A stretch of 13,964 nt of DNA from CAZUMH01 sp964621645 (lineage in GTDB: Bacteria > Zhuqueibacterota > QNDG01 > JAGLOF01): positions 1 through 13,964 of the forward strand of contig CAZUMH010000092.1 in NCBI GenBank assembly GCA_964621645.1, given 5' to 3'. The notes below the pieces were generated by a model. That model worked only from the letters and a program-made list of their open reading frames with translations, was not told the origin of the DNA and did not search any database. A program made the translations under genes and the position numbers. Shown here piece after piece: positions 5,296-13,594 of the stretch. The stretch's first letter is position 1. Every line of letters begins with the position of its first letter.

Positions 5296-8289
5296 ATGGA
5301 TTCTTTGCAAGGAATCTCTCCCTTCTGCAGAGGAAAGCACAGAGTTTCCCCCCTGATGGTTGTTTCCATTTTTTTGTTGCTGTTGATGTTGGTTTCTTCT
5401 CTGCAAGCTCAGATACCACTATACAACCTGCGCACAAAGAATCTTCGGTTGATATACTATGATAAAAATCATGAGAAGCTCATACCTCATATTGCCCGCT
5501 GTTTTGAGAATTCACTGGCCTTTCATCGCAGGCTTTTCGATTATACCCCTTCCGAGGAGGTCACGATTCTGCTGCAGGATTTTAATGATTACGGTTCCGG
5601 CGGCACCAACACCATCCCCTGGAATTATATTAATATCGGCATTGAGCCTTATGATTATGTATTTGAAATATCTCCGACCAACGAACGTATGAACTGGGTA
5701 ATGAACCATGAACTGGTTCATGTATTGGCTACCGATAAGGCGGCGCCCATTGATCAATTTTTCAGACATCTGTTTTTAGGCAAGGTGTCGCCGATAGCCG
5801 AGAATCCGCTTTCCATGTATTACAGCTTCCTGACCACTCCCCGCTGGTATTCTCCCCGCTGGTATCATGAAGGTATCGCAGTATTTATGGAGACCTGGAT
5901 GTCCGGAGGGATCGGCCGGGCCCAGAACGGCTATGATGAGATGGTGTTCCGGGCGATGGTAAGGGACTCGAGCCGGTTTTACGATGTGGTGGGGCTGGAG
6001 TCGGAAGGGACAACCATCGATTTCCAAATTGGTGTCAATTCCTATCTCTATGGAACGCGGTTTATCAGTTACCTGGCTTATAGGCACGGAATTGATAGGC
6101 TGCTGCAGTGGTATAACCGGACAAAAACCAGTAAACGATATTTCTCGACCCAATTTCGTAATGTCTATGGTACAGGACTCGATGTTGAGTGGGAGAGATG
6201 GATTGCCTGGGAACATGAATGGCAATCAAAAAACCTTGCAGTAATCCATAGCTTACCGGTTACTCCATGCCGCAGTCTGACCCGGCCATTGGGTTCTGTG
6301 TCACGAGCTTTTTGTGACACTCTACGGCGCAAAATATATCTTGGGATAAATTATCCAGGGCAGATTGCTCAAATCGCATCCATTGATATGAATACGGGAA
6401 GAATTGAGAAAATTTGTGATATGCCCTCACCGGCTCTTTATTATGTGACCTCACTGGCATATGATCCTGAAAAGCGGATACTGTTTTACACCACCCACAA
6501 CAGCACCCAGTGGCGGAGTTTGAATATGGTTGATCCGGAGACGGGAAAAACTCGTCTGCTTCTTGATCACGGCAGGATAGGAGACATTGTTTTCAATCAG
6601 GCCGATAAGTCAATCTGGGGCATGAGACATCATGAAGGATATTCATCCCTGGTTCGTGTCAATCCGCCCTATTCAAATTTTCAAGAGGTGCTGCTTCTGC
6701 CATACGGAAAGGATTTATTCGACATCGATATTTCTCCCGACGGCACCATGATTACCGGGTCTCTGGTCGAGAGAAACGGTACCCACCGGCTGGTTGCTTT
6801 CGATATCCGGGATCTTCTCCAGGGTGAAAGCGAGTACCGGGTCCTGGAAGAATTCGAGGATGACTCTCCACTGAATTTTGTTTTCTCCCCGGACGGCGGC
6901 TCGTTATATGGTACATCCTACTTCACCGGTGTGTCCAATGTATACAGACATGATTTTTCGACCGGCATGACGCTGGTCGTCAGCAACAGTGAGACCGGAT
7001 TTTTCAGGCCCTCGGTGCTTCCGGGCGACTCACTGCTCGTATTCCGCTACTCCGGGGAGGGATTCACTCCTGTCATCATTCCTGAGCGGGAGCGGAATGT
7101 GGAAACAATCGAGCTTCTCGGAAACCGGATAGCAAAGAAATATCCGGTGGTGACGGAGTGGACACTGCCCCCACCTAATCCGAAACTCATTGATCTGGAC
7201 ACGCTCACTGTGGCCGCCGGCAAATACAACAGCCTTGGAAGCCTGCGTTTTGCGTCTGTCTATCCGGTGGTAGAAGGGTATAAAGACTTCCCCGCTTATG
7301 GATTTCGGTTTAATCTGCTCGATCCTCTGGGGGGAATAGACAAGCTCGATATTACCGCTACCTATACTCCTCACCGGATACTGCCTTCAGAGGAACGACT
7401 TCACCTTGGATTCGATTATCATCATTGGAACTTTTCACTGTTCGGAACTCTTAACGGCACCGATTTCTACGATCTTTTCGGACCGACAAAGACCAGCCGT
7501 AAAGGCTACTCTATTGGTGTTGAATACGGCGACTATCTGATGTATGATAAACCAAGCAAGCTCGAATACACGCTTAAGGCGGCAGGCTACGGTGGTCTCG
7601 AGAAACTGCCGGATTATCAGAATATTAATGCTTCCTTTGATAAATTCGCAGCGTTCAGCGCCGACCTGGCTTACTCTCGGCTATTACGGTCCCTTGGCGC
7701 CGTGGAATACGAAGAGGGGATTCTCTGGAAACTGGCATCCCGGGTTAATGCCGTGAATGGCAAGATCTATCCCCGGTTTTATGCAACCTCGGATATCGGC
7801 TTTATTCTGCCCTGGAACCATTCTTCTCTCTGGTTTAGAAATTCTCTGGGCTATTCCATAGGAGAGCGGGCGGAGCCATTTGCCAATTTCTTTTTTGGTG
7901 GTTTCGGCAACAACTGGGTGGATTACCAGGCAGCTGATCGGTACCGGACGTATTACAGTTTCCCGGGACTTGAACTCAATGAAGCAGGGGGGACCAGTTA
8001 CGGCAAATGCATGATCGAATGGACGCTGCCTCCGCTTCGGTTCAGACGGTTTGGCGTACCGAGTTTTTATTTTCGCTGGGCCCGCCTCGCGTTCTTTGCC
8101 ACCGGATTGGTGACCAATGTGGATGACCGTGACTTCCGGAGATCGTATCTGAGTCTGGGCGCTCAGCTTAATATAAGACTGGTGACGTTTTCTCTGCTTA
8201 AATCCATGATCTCACTGGGATATGCGGCAGCTTTCCCAGAGGGTGAACCGCTGGCGAGGGAATTCATGGTTTCGTTCAAGATATTATGA
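5296..8289 (+). CDS. Outer-membrane protein: gluzincin-like protease, beta-propeller, beta-barrel
   Basis: A 997-residue secreted protein. A signal peptide (about 1-38) has basic residues, a long hydrophobic core (MVVSIFLLLLMLV) and a likely cut at SLQA/QIP. The first domain (about 40-330) is peptidase MA-like: H138-E-L-V-H142 gives two zinc histidines and the catalytic Glu, and WYHEGIAVFMETW (Glu192) supplies the expected third ligand, so the active site looks intact. The middle (about 330-620) has TolB/WD40-like blade signatures such as DISPDGTMITGS and FVFSPDGGSLYGTS. The last third (about 645-997) is rich in alternating aromatic strands and ends EFMVSFKIL, consistent with a BamA/surface-antigen-type outer-membrane barrel. 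GGAGG precedes the ATG. Its stop overlaps the PrsW gene by ATGA, so the two proteases are translationally coupled. The substrate is unknown; the protease domain should face the periplasm or the surface depending on barrel orientation. Confidence 0.85.
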   Translation: MDSLQGISPFCRGKHRVSPLMVVSIFLLLLMLVSSLQAQIPLYNLRTKNLRLIYYDKNHEKLIPHIARCFENSLAFHRRLFDYTPSEEVTILLQDFNDYGSGGTNTIPWNYINIGIEPYDYVFEISPTNERMNWVMNHELVHVLATDKAAPIDQFFRHLFLGKVSPIAENPLSMYYSFLTTPRWYSPRWYHEGIAVFMETWMSGGIGRAQNGYDEMVFRAMVRDSSRFYDVVGLESEGTTIDFQIGVNSYLYGTRFISYLAYRHGIDRLLQWYNRTKTSKRYFSTQFRNVYGTGLDVEWERWIAWEHEWQSKNLAVIHSLPVTPCRSLTRPLGSVSRAFCDTLRRKIYLGINYPGQIAQIASIDMNTGRIEKICDMPSPALYYVTSLAYDPEKRILFYTTHNSTQWRSLNMVDPETGKTRLLLDHGRIGDIVFNQADKSIWGMRHHEGYSSLVRVNPPYSNFQEVLLLPYGKDLFDIDISPDGTMITGSLVERNGTHRLVAFDIRDLLQGESEYRVLEEFEDDSPLNFVFSPDGGSLYGTSYFTGVSNVYRHDFSTGMTLVVSNSETGFFRPSVLPGDSLLVFRYSGEGFTPVIIPERERNVETIELLGNRIAKKYPVVTEWTLPPPNPKLIDLDTLTVAAGKYNSLGSLRFASVYPVVEGYKDFPAYGFRFNLLDPLGGIDKLDITATYTPHRILPSEERLHLGFDYHHWNFSLFGTLNGTDFYDLFGPTKTSRKGYSIGVEYGDYLMYDKPSKLEYTLKAAGYGGLEKLPDYQNINASFDKFAAFSADLAYSRLLRSLGAVEYEEGILWKLASRVNAVNGKIYPRFYATSDIGFILPWNHSSLWFRNSLGYSIGERAEPFANFFFGGFGNNWVDYQAADRYRTYYSFPGLELNEAGGTSYGKCMIEWTLPPLRFRRFGVPSFYFRWARLAFFATGLVTNVDDRDFRRSYLSLGAQLNIRLVTFSLLKSMISLGYAAAFPEGEPLAREFMVSFKIL

Positions 8290-9296
8290 CCGTGTTCATG
8301 GATATATGCATCAGTGTCGGACCGGTATTCCTGTTTCTGACAGTACTGGTGTTTCTTGACAGCTACAAATTGATCCGATTTCGTTCTCTTGTTATAACGG
8401 TCATGGTGGGTGCTGCCGCTGGGGTCGTATGTTATTTCATTAACAGCGGTTTGATTGCAACCGAGATAGTCTCAGGATCATTGTATAGCAAGCTTATTGC
8501 GCCGTTTGTGGAGGAAATGGCAAAAGGTCTCTATCTGTTCCTGCTGATAAAAAGGCAGAAGATCGGTTTCATGGTGGATGCCGGAATCTTCGGATTCGCC
8601 GCGGGTGCTGGATTTGCAGCCGTAGAGAATATCGAATATATCGTGCATCTGCAACAGTACGATTTGTTGCTTTGGATCATGAGGGGCTTTGGTACGGCGG
8701 TGATGCATGGAGGGACGACCTGTATGCTGGCCATTATTACAAAAAACCTGTCAGATCGAAGCTCCCGGGTGGGAATACATCATTTATTACCCGGCTTTGC
8801 CGTCGCCGTGACCGTGCATTCATTTTTCAATTTCCTCATTATTGATGTACGTCTGTTCATCGTAATGCAGCTGATTCTGCTGCCGGCACTGATCATGCTG
8901 GTCTTTTTTCGCAGTGAACATATCTTGCGGTACTGGCTCGAAGTTGGACTTGATACAGACGTGGCCATGCTGGAATTCATTACGAGCGGGAAAGTCGGCG
9001 ACACGAAAATAGGACACTACCTGAAATCAATGAAAGAAAAATTTCCGGGAGTGATCCTTGCCGATATGCTCTGTTATTTGAGGATAAATCTGGAATTGGC
9101 CATTCGGGCTAAAGGTATTATCCTTTTAAAAGGGGCGGGTTTTGCCGCTCCTCAAGATCCGGAAATTACTTCTAAATTAAACGAATTAAAATATTTAGAA
9201 AAGAATATCGGAAGAACAGGCGTTTTGGCATTAGCGCCGCTTATCCATACGCATTCCAGGGATCTTTGGCAGATTTACCTTGTGAAAAAATCATAA
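8286..9296 (+). CDS. PrsW-family intramembrane metalloprotease
   Basis: A 336-residue multi-pass membrane protein carrying the PrsW signatures: EEMAK (Glu76, Glu77, Lys80), FAAVEN (Phe110 to Glu114-Asn115), Arg133 with His141 in RGFGTAVMHGG, and VHSFFNF (His178). About seven hydrophobic segments span roughly residues 5-207. The last 125 residues (about 212-336) are soluble, probably cytoplasmic, and not recognised. In Bacillus subtilis PrsW starts regulated proteolysis of the anti-sigma factor RsiW, freeing an ECF sigma factor. Finding this protease in the same locus as an ECF sigma and a single-pass anti-sigma protein suggests the same logic here, although distant relatives may have other substrates. 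Translation is coupled to the upstream outer-membrane protease by a 4-base overlap. Confidence 0.88.
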   Translation: MTVFMDICISVGPVFLFLTVLVFLDSYKLIRFRSLVITVMVGAAAGVVCYFINSGLIATEIVSGSLYSKLIAPFVEEMAKGLYLFLLIKRQKIGFMVDAGIFGFAAGAGFAAVENIEYIVHLQQYDLLLWIMRGFGTAVMHGGTTCMLAIITKNLSDRSSRVGIHHLLPGFAVAVTVHSFFNFLIIDVRLFIVMQLILLPALIMLVFFRSEHILRYWLEVGLDTDVAMLEFITSGKVGDTKIGHYLKSMKEKFPGVILADMLCYLRINLELAIRAKGIILLKGAGFAAPQDPEITSKLNELKYLEKNIGRTGVLALAPLIHTHSRDLWQIYLVKKS

Positions 9297-9354
9297 TTGC
9301 ATTAATTTATGGAGTAAATATCCTAAAATAATAATTTGTATAACAGGAATAATC

Positions 9355-10656
9355 ATGAATGCTGACTCTCCTGACAGGATCGATTCGATAGCAAAAGAGA
9401 ATCAACGGCTGAAGAGGGCGGTGGAAGAGCTTTCCATCCTTAATGAAATCTCCACAGCCATTGCGTCGACCATGGAATTAGGCACTATCGAAGCACTGAT
9501 TATGAAGAAGTGCATCAAGCATTTCCACGTCGAACAGGCTGTGGTAATGATTCTGCATGAAGAAGCTCCCGAGAATCCGTTTCAAACCATGATCCGGGAG
9601 GCCGACCGGAGCCAGATGGGGGCTCCGTACCGGCTTGACACACAATTAACCGGATGGATGCTCAAGAACCGCACACCGTTGCTGGTAAACGATCTGCAGA
9701 ACGATGATCGTTTTCAGACGATGCCCCGGAATGGGGTTCAGGTGAAATCACTGCTATGTGTGCCAATGTTTTATAAAAGCAAGATGCTCGGACTCATCGC
9801 CTGCTTTAATAAGAAAGGAGGTGAAGATTTCTCAGAGGAGGATCAGCGGCTGCTGTCTATTATTGGCGCGCAATCCGCCCAGGTCATCGAAAATGCCAGG
9901 CTCCTGGAGCAGGAACAGATGCTGACTCACATTCAGGAAGAGCATAGACTGGCAGCGGATATTCAGGCGCGGCTTCTGCCAAAAAGCGCACCGGTGCTCG
10001 AAGGATATGATATATCCGGGGTGAGTTATCCGGCAAAAGCGGTCGGCGGAGATTACTTTGATTTTATTAAAATAAACGACGAAAGGCTGGCTTTCTGCGT
10101 CGCCGACATTTCGGGAAAAGGTATTCCGGCGGCACTGCTGATGTCGAATCTGCAGGCAACCATACGGACCGAGAGCCTGCTTTCCCCCTGTCCCTGCGAA
10201 TGCCTGAACCGTTCCAATAAATTGCTTTACCAGAATACCGAATCCAATAAATTCGCTACTCTGTTTTACGGGGTTCTCGATACTGATAAGCATATGATCG
10301 TCTATGCCAATGCCGGGCACAATCGTCCGTTTATCGTCCGGGGGAACGGCAAATATGAAGAACTTTGTACCGCTGGAATCGTATTAAGTATGCTTGAACA
10401 GTTCGAATACCCGGAAGATACCTGTGCGATTTATCCGGGGGAAATGCTCGTCATTTATTCTGACGGCGTCACCGAGGCGATAAATGAACAGCAGGAGGAG
10501 TTCGGGGAACATCGGTTATGGGAACTAACGTCGAGCCTGCGAGGGAAAAAAGCAGATGATATTGTGGATGAGATCATCAAGGAAATCGGTCTTTTTACCG
10601 GTACTCAGGATCAATTTGATGATATCACCCTGATGGTGATCAAGAGAGATAAATAA
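9355..10656 (+). CDS. GAF-SpoIIE (RsbU-like) PP2C serine phosphatase
   Basis: A 433-residue protein. A short coiled N-terminus (about 10-30) leads to a GAF domain (about 30-183; SLLCVPMFYKSKMLGLIACF is typical), a helical linker with EEHRLAADIQARLLP (195-209), and a SpoIIE/PP2C catalytic domain (about 215-431). Metal-binding motifs are all present: AVGGDYFDF (Asp233), VADISGKGIPAALLM (Asp251), YANAGHNRPF, YSDGVTEA (Asp370) and DQFDDITLMVIKR (Asp422/423). It should dephosphorylate STAS anti-anti-sigma proteins, here probably those at 1191 and 10688, in response to a ligand or partner at the GAF domain. It has no membrane segment, so it acts in the cytoplasm. The start follows an AGGA ribosome site, 58 bases after the PrsW gene, and the next STAS gene starts 31 bases later. 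Confidence 0.92.
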   Translation: MNADSPDRIDSIAKENQRLKRAVEELSILNEISTAIASTMELGTIEALIMKKCIKHFHVEQAVVMILHEEAPENPFQTMIREADRSQMGAPYRLDTQLTGWMLKNRTPLLVNDLQNDDRFQTMPRNGVQVKSLLCVPMFYKSKMLGLIACFNKKGGEDFSEEDQRLLSIIGAQSAQVIENARLLEQEQMLTHIQEEHRLAADIQARLLPKSAPVLEGYDISGVSYPAKAVGGDYFDFIKINDERLAFCVADISGKGIPAALLMSNLQATIRTESLLSPCPCECLNRSNKLLYQNTESNKFATLFYGVLDTDKHMIVYANAGHNRPFIVRGNGKYEELCTAGIVLSMLEQFEYPEDTCAIYPGEMLVIYSDGVTEAINEQQEEFGEHRLWELTSSLRGKKADDIVDEIIKEIGLFTGTQDQFDDITLMVIKRDK

Positions 10657-10687
10657 TACCATTTCTGTATCATCAAAGAGGTGTGAC

Positions 10688-11029
10688 ATGAACGTAAAAG
10701 TAAAAATGTATGACGATGTGGCGGTCCTGACAATCAAAGGCAATCTTATGGGCGGCAAGGAAACCGATAGCTGTCACCTGAAAGTCAAGGAGCTGCTCCA
10801 GGACGGGAGTAAGAAAATCGTTGCTGATCTTTCTCGTGTCAAATGGATGAACAGCAAAGGCCTGGGCATGCTCATGGCCTGTTTCACATCAACAAAGAAC
10901 AGTGGCGCCAGCTTCAGGCTTTGCTGCATTTCCGAGAAAGTCAACAGCCTTTTAATGATTACCAAACTGATTACGATTTTTGAGTGTTTTGATACGGTTG
11001 AGGAAGCGGTAACTAGTTTCAGCAGCTGA
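10688..11029 (+). CDS. Second STAS-domain anti-anti-sigma factor
   Basis: A 113-residue single STAS domain. The core reads VADLSRVKWMNSKGLGMLMA (residues 45-64). By alignment with SpoIIAA the acceptor is Ser56, directly after Asn55; Lys57 occupies the next position, where Ser, Thr or Ala is usual. A conserved Gly-Leu-Gly follows. It differs clearly from the STAS protein at 1191 in length and sequence, so the two are not a recent duplicate. Sitting 31 bases behind the phosphatase with a GAGG-type ribosome site, it is the likely direct substrate of that enzyme. Whether the kinase at 776 phosphorylates it cannot be told from sequence; it may serve a kinase elsewhere. Confidence 0.9.
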   Translation: MNVKVKMYDDVAVLTIKGNLMGGKETDSCHLKVKELLQDGSKKIVADLSRVKWMNSKGLGMLMACFTSTKNSGASFRLCCISEKVNSLLMITKLITIFECFDTVEEAVTSFSS

Positions 11030-11303
11030 CGTATCACTGCATCATTTTCTATATGGGTAAAAGATCGCTCATCACTGGCTCTGGACAACGGTTCTGATCA
11101 TTTATATGAGGCTCTCCAGAGTGTAAAAATTTATGCCGGAGGTTCCACATCGCGGCCTAAGGCACTCTCTGCCAGAAGAATTCCTGCAAATTTCAGCGTA
11201 TAATCCTTGCGAATATCTTTTTCGTTTAGTAATTTTTAAATATTCCGATCCCTTTAATCACGTAGGGGAGCAGTGTATTCGATATGGATGAAAGGAGGCT
11301 ATT
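11030..11303. other. Intergenic gap between the two gene groups
   Basis: A 274-base gap with no recognisable gene on either strand. It holds a 7-base inverted repeat, CTCTGGA (11079-11085) and TCCAGAG (11115-11121), with a 29-base loop and CAC/GTG flanks; no T run follows, so terminator function is doubtful. The promoter of the diiron-protein gene is expected here, but no convincing -35/-10 pair was found. This gap is the natural boundary between the signalling locus and the redox genes. Confidence 0.5.
11293..11298 (+). promoter_or_regulatory. AGGAGG ribosome site supporting a TTG start
   Basis: A full AGGAGG lies 5 bases before TTG at 11304. There is no ATG in this frame until well inside the diiron domain, after the first iron-ligand helix, so the TTG is very likely the true start. 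Confidence 0.75.
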
Positions 11304-11810
11304 TTGAAGAGAGAAATTAAAATCATTTCTGTCAGGGAAGGTCTGCAAATCGCCTTAAAAGCCGAACAGGCTGCCTCCGATTTATACCGGAACTTGAAGC
11401 AGCGGGTGGCGAACTTCGTGGTACGTGACAAGCTGGATTTTCTTATCGGCGAGGAAGTGAAACACGAGCGTATTATCTCGGACCTTTTCATAAAAATGTT
11501 TCCGGGTGAAGAAGCGATGCTGCCGGAAGAGGTCGCTGTGCCGCTGTTCGACGGAGTCGTTTCCGATGAAATGGAAACAGTGGATCTGTTCGGCAAGGCC
11601 GTGGAAACCGAAGAAAGCTCCCGGGACTTTTACCAACGTCTGGCGGCTGAATCGAAAGAGAAGAGTGTTAAAGATATATTAAACTATCTGTCTACTGTTG
11701 AAGAAAGCCATCGGATTCTTCTCAAGGGTGAATACGATGTCGCTCTGGTGAATCAGGAATACCTGAGCAGGGGCGACTTTGAATACGATATGGTTCATAT
11801 CGGACCGTGA
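11304..11810 (+). CDS. Rubrerythrin/ferritin-like diiron protein
   Basis: A 168-residue four-helix protein with two related halves, each with a carboxylate helix followed by an ExxH helix. Probable ligands are Glu21 (KAEQAASDLYRNL), Glu51 and His54 (GEEVKHERI), Glu101 or Glu104 (KAVETEESSRDFY) and Glu133 and His136 (STVEESHRILL), the rubrerythrin-type set. There is no C-terminal rubredoxin domain with CxxC pairs, so this is an erythrin-only protein; electrons would have to come from a partner. Such proteins often reduce peroxide or bind iron in anaerobes. Start is TTG with a full AGGAGG. The nitroreductase gene follows after 28 bases, suggesting co-transcription and a shared redox or oxidative-stress role (inference). 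Confidence 0.85.
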   Translation: MKREIKIISVREGLQIALKAEQAASDLYRNLKQRVANFVVRDKLDFLIGEEVKHERIISDLFIKMFPGEEAMLPEEVAVPLFDGVVSDEMETVDLFGKAVETEESSRDFYQRLAAESKEKSVKDILNYLSTVEESHRILLKGEYDVALVNQEYLSRGDFEYDMVHIGP

Positions 11811-11838
11811 TTGACATAAACCAGGCCGAAAGAGGATT

Positions 11839-12396
11839 ATGCTGAAAGAAATCGCGAACAGGCGGAGCCGCAGAATCATTGATCCTCAGCGAACTATTGA
11901 TCCCGCTGTCATCCGGGATTTGCTTGAGGCGGCTCGCTGGGCTCCTTCCTGTTCCAATAACCAGCCATGGCGCTTTGTCATCTCTGTTGCGGAATCTCTC
12001 GTGCAGGTGAAAGAGGCGTTGACCAAAGGTAACGCCTGGGCCAGGCAGGCTCCCCTGATAATCACCGTGGCAAGCAATCCCGATCTTGACTGCCGGATTA
12101 AAGACAGGGATTACTTCACGTTAGGACTGGGACTGGCTGTGGAGAACATCCTGCTGGAAGGAACGAGTCGGGGTTTGGTGGTTCATCCCATAGCCGGGTT
12201 CAGTGAAAGAAAGGTAAAAGAAGCTCTGGACATCCCGGAGGAATATCGGGTGCATGTGCTTATTATTATCGGGCATCCGGGCGATCCGGAAAAGGCGGAA
12301 CCGGATCTGGTGAAACGGGAAAATGCCACGCGTGAAAGAAAACCCCTCGGAGACATCGTATTTCAGGAAGGCTGGCAGAAATCGTTTAACATTTAG
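11839..12396 (+). CDS. Nitroreductase-family FMN oxidoreductase
   Basis: A 185-residue protein of the compact nitroreductase type. The FMN phosphate-binding RRSRR (8-12) is followed by the family motif WAPSCSNNQPWRF (34-46), a central helix (about 94-112, FTLGLGLAVENILLEGTSRG), the loop HPIAGF (116-121), and a C-terminal tail RKPLGDIVFQEGW (167-179). These dimeric flavoproteins take electrons from NAD(P)H; the physiological substrate of this one is not predictable. AGAGGA precedes the ATG. The gene sits 28 bases behind the diiron protein. Length and motifs match intact family members, and nothing suggests damage. Confidence 0.93.
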   Translation: MLKEIANRRSRRIIDPQRTIDPAVIRDLLEAARWAPSCSNNQPWRFVISVAESLVQVKEALTKGNAWARQAPLIITVASNPDLDCRIKDRDYFTLGLGLAVENILLEGTSRGLVVHPIAGFSERKVKEALDIPEEYRVHVLIIIGHPGDPEKAEPDLVKRENATRERKPLGDIVFQEGWQKSFNI

Positions 12397-12540
12397 GAGA
12401 GCACCTCCTGTATAGCGGGAGGCCGGTTCCATTTGAAACGGCGGCTCTATTGCCGGCATCCGGTTCGCCAGGACCAAACCGGAAATAATCTCTGTTGCTG
12501 AAAGTTCACGGTTACTAAAGTAAAAAGGAGAGCGCTCCGA
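12397..12540. other. Leader region with two small hairpins
   Basis: A 144-base gap before the AIR-synthase-like gene. CCTCC (12404-12408) can pair with GGAGG (12418-12422), and TCCGGTT (12459-12465) forms a perfect 7-base inverted repeat with AACCGGA (12477-12483). Neither is followed by a T run. The ribosome site GGAG (12527-12530) can pair with CTCC (12535-12538) just before the start codon. No riboswitch class is recognised. Confidence 0.45.
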
Positions 12541-13594
12541 ATGAAGACCAAACTGCCCGACATTGGGAAAATATCGCCGGAAGTATTCGAGGAACTGATA
12601 TACCCCCGCCTGGGGAGGAAACGGGACACGATTCTGGTTCCGCCTCAGAATGGAGTAGATGTTGGAATCGTGGAGATCGGCGATCGGGCCGTAGCCATGA
12701 CCACTGATCCGGTGTTCATCGTTCCCGAGTACGGTTTCGAACGGGCCGCCTGGTTTGCCATTCATATTCTTGCCTCGGATGTGGTCACCAGCGGATTGGC
12801 GCCCAGTTACCTTTCCATCGATCTTAATCTTCCCATGGAAATAAATGAAGAAGAACTGGAACTGATGTGGGAGACCATGCACCGTGAGTGCGACAAACTG
12901 GGAATGGCGGTGGTCTGCGGTCATACGGCCCGTTATGAAAATTGTCACTACCCCATGGTGGGCGGCGCTACTGTTCTAGCGGTAGGATCAAAAGAAGAGT
13001 ATGTCACTCCTGCATTCGCCAGATCCGGGGACCGTATTATTATCTCCAAAGGTCCCGCTATTGAGGCTTCCGGTATTTTCGCGGCCATGTTTCCTGATAA
13101 AATATCAGCGGAATTTGGCGAAGAGTTCAACCGCAACGCCGGGAAACTCTTCTATCAAATGAGCATCGTGGAAGACGCTCTCACGGCGGTATCCGTCGGA
13201 GTGAGAGATGAAGGTGTTACGGCCATGCATGACGCAACTGAATGCGGTGTCTGGGGGGGTATATATGAACTTGCCCAGGCCGCCGGACTCGGCGCTTGTA
13301 TTCAGAAGGATGATATAGTCATACAGAACGGAGTTCCGGAAATCTGCGCCTTTTTTGGCATTGAAGATCCATACGCAGCTATCAGTGAGGGGACTTTGGT
13401 CTTATCCTGCCGGCCGCACCGCTCAGATGCTGTCCTGGGGGCTGGCTGATAAAGGAATCCCCGCTTCGGTGGTTGGTGAACTTACCGAACCGGAGCGGGG
13501 AATAACAGTTGTTTCCGACGGGACAGAAAAGCAGTTTCAGCATCCTCGCGTGGATCCCTTCTGGCAAGCCTTTTACCGGGCCCTGTCTCCATGA
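12541..13594 (+). CDS. AIR-synthase/HypE-like protein, broken by a frameshift
   Basis: A PurM/HypE-superfamily ATP-binding protein. The first half has MTTDPVFIVPEYGFERAAWF (53-72) and ASDVVTSGLAPSYLSIDLN (78-96), matching the substrate-side signature of HypE-like proteins; the second has GDRIIISKGPAIEASGIFA and VRDEGVTAMHDATECGVWGG (221-240). The first frame ends at 13449 after RSDAVLGAG. The +1 frame carries the expected C-terminus, LADKGIPASVVGELTEPE through HPRVDPFWQAF, to a TGA at 13592-13594. The break lies at a run of five G (13437-13441); removing one G restores a continuous protein of about 350 residues. The HypE C-terminal Pro-Arg-Ile-Cys is absent, so this is an AIR-synthase-related protein of unknown reaction, not a hydrogenase-maturation HypE. 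The final TGA overlaps the next gene's ATG, arguing that the restored end is the original one. Confidence 0.85.
13437..13441 (+). other. Frameshift site in a run of five G
   Basis: Protein similarity changes from frame 1 to frame 2 at this homopolymer. One surplus G explains it. It could be a sequencing or assembly error, a fresh mutation, or a phase-variable tract, though five G is short for the latter. Confidence 0.75.

Noticed and set aside
12541..13594. Hydrogenase-maturation HypE
   Set aside because: The C-terminal Pro-Arg-Ile-Cys needed for the HypE reaction is absent in the restored reading, and no other hyp genes are in the window.
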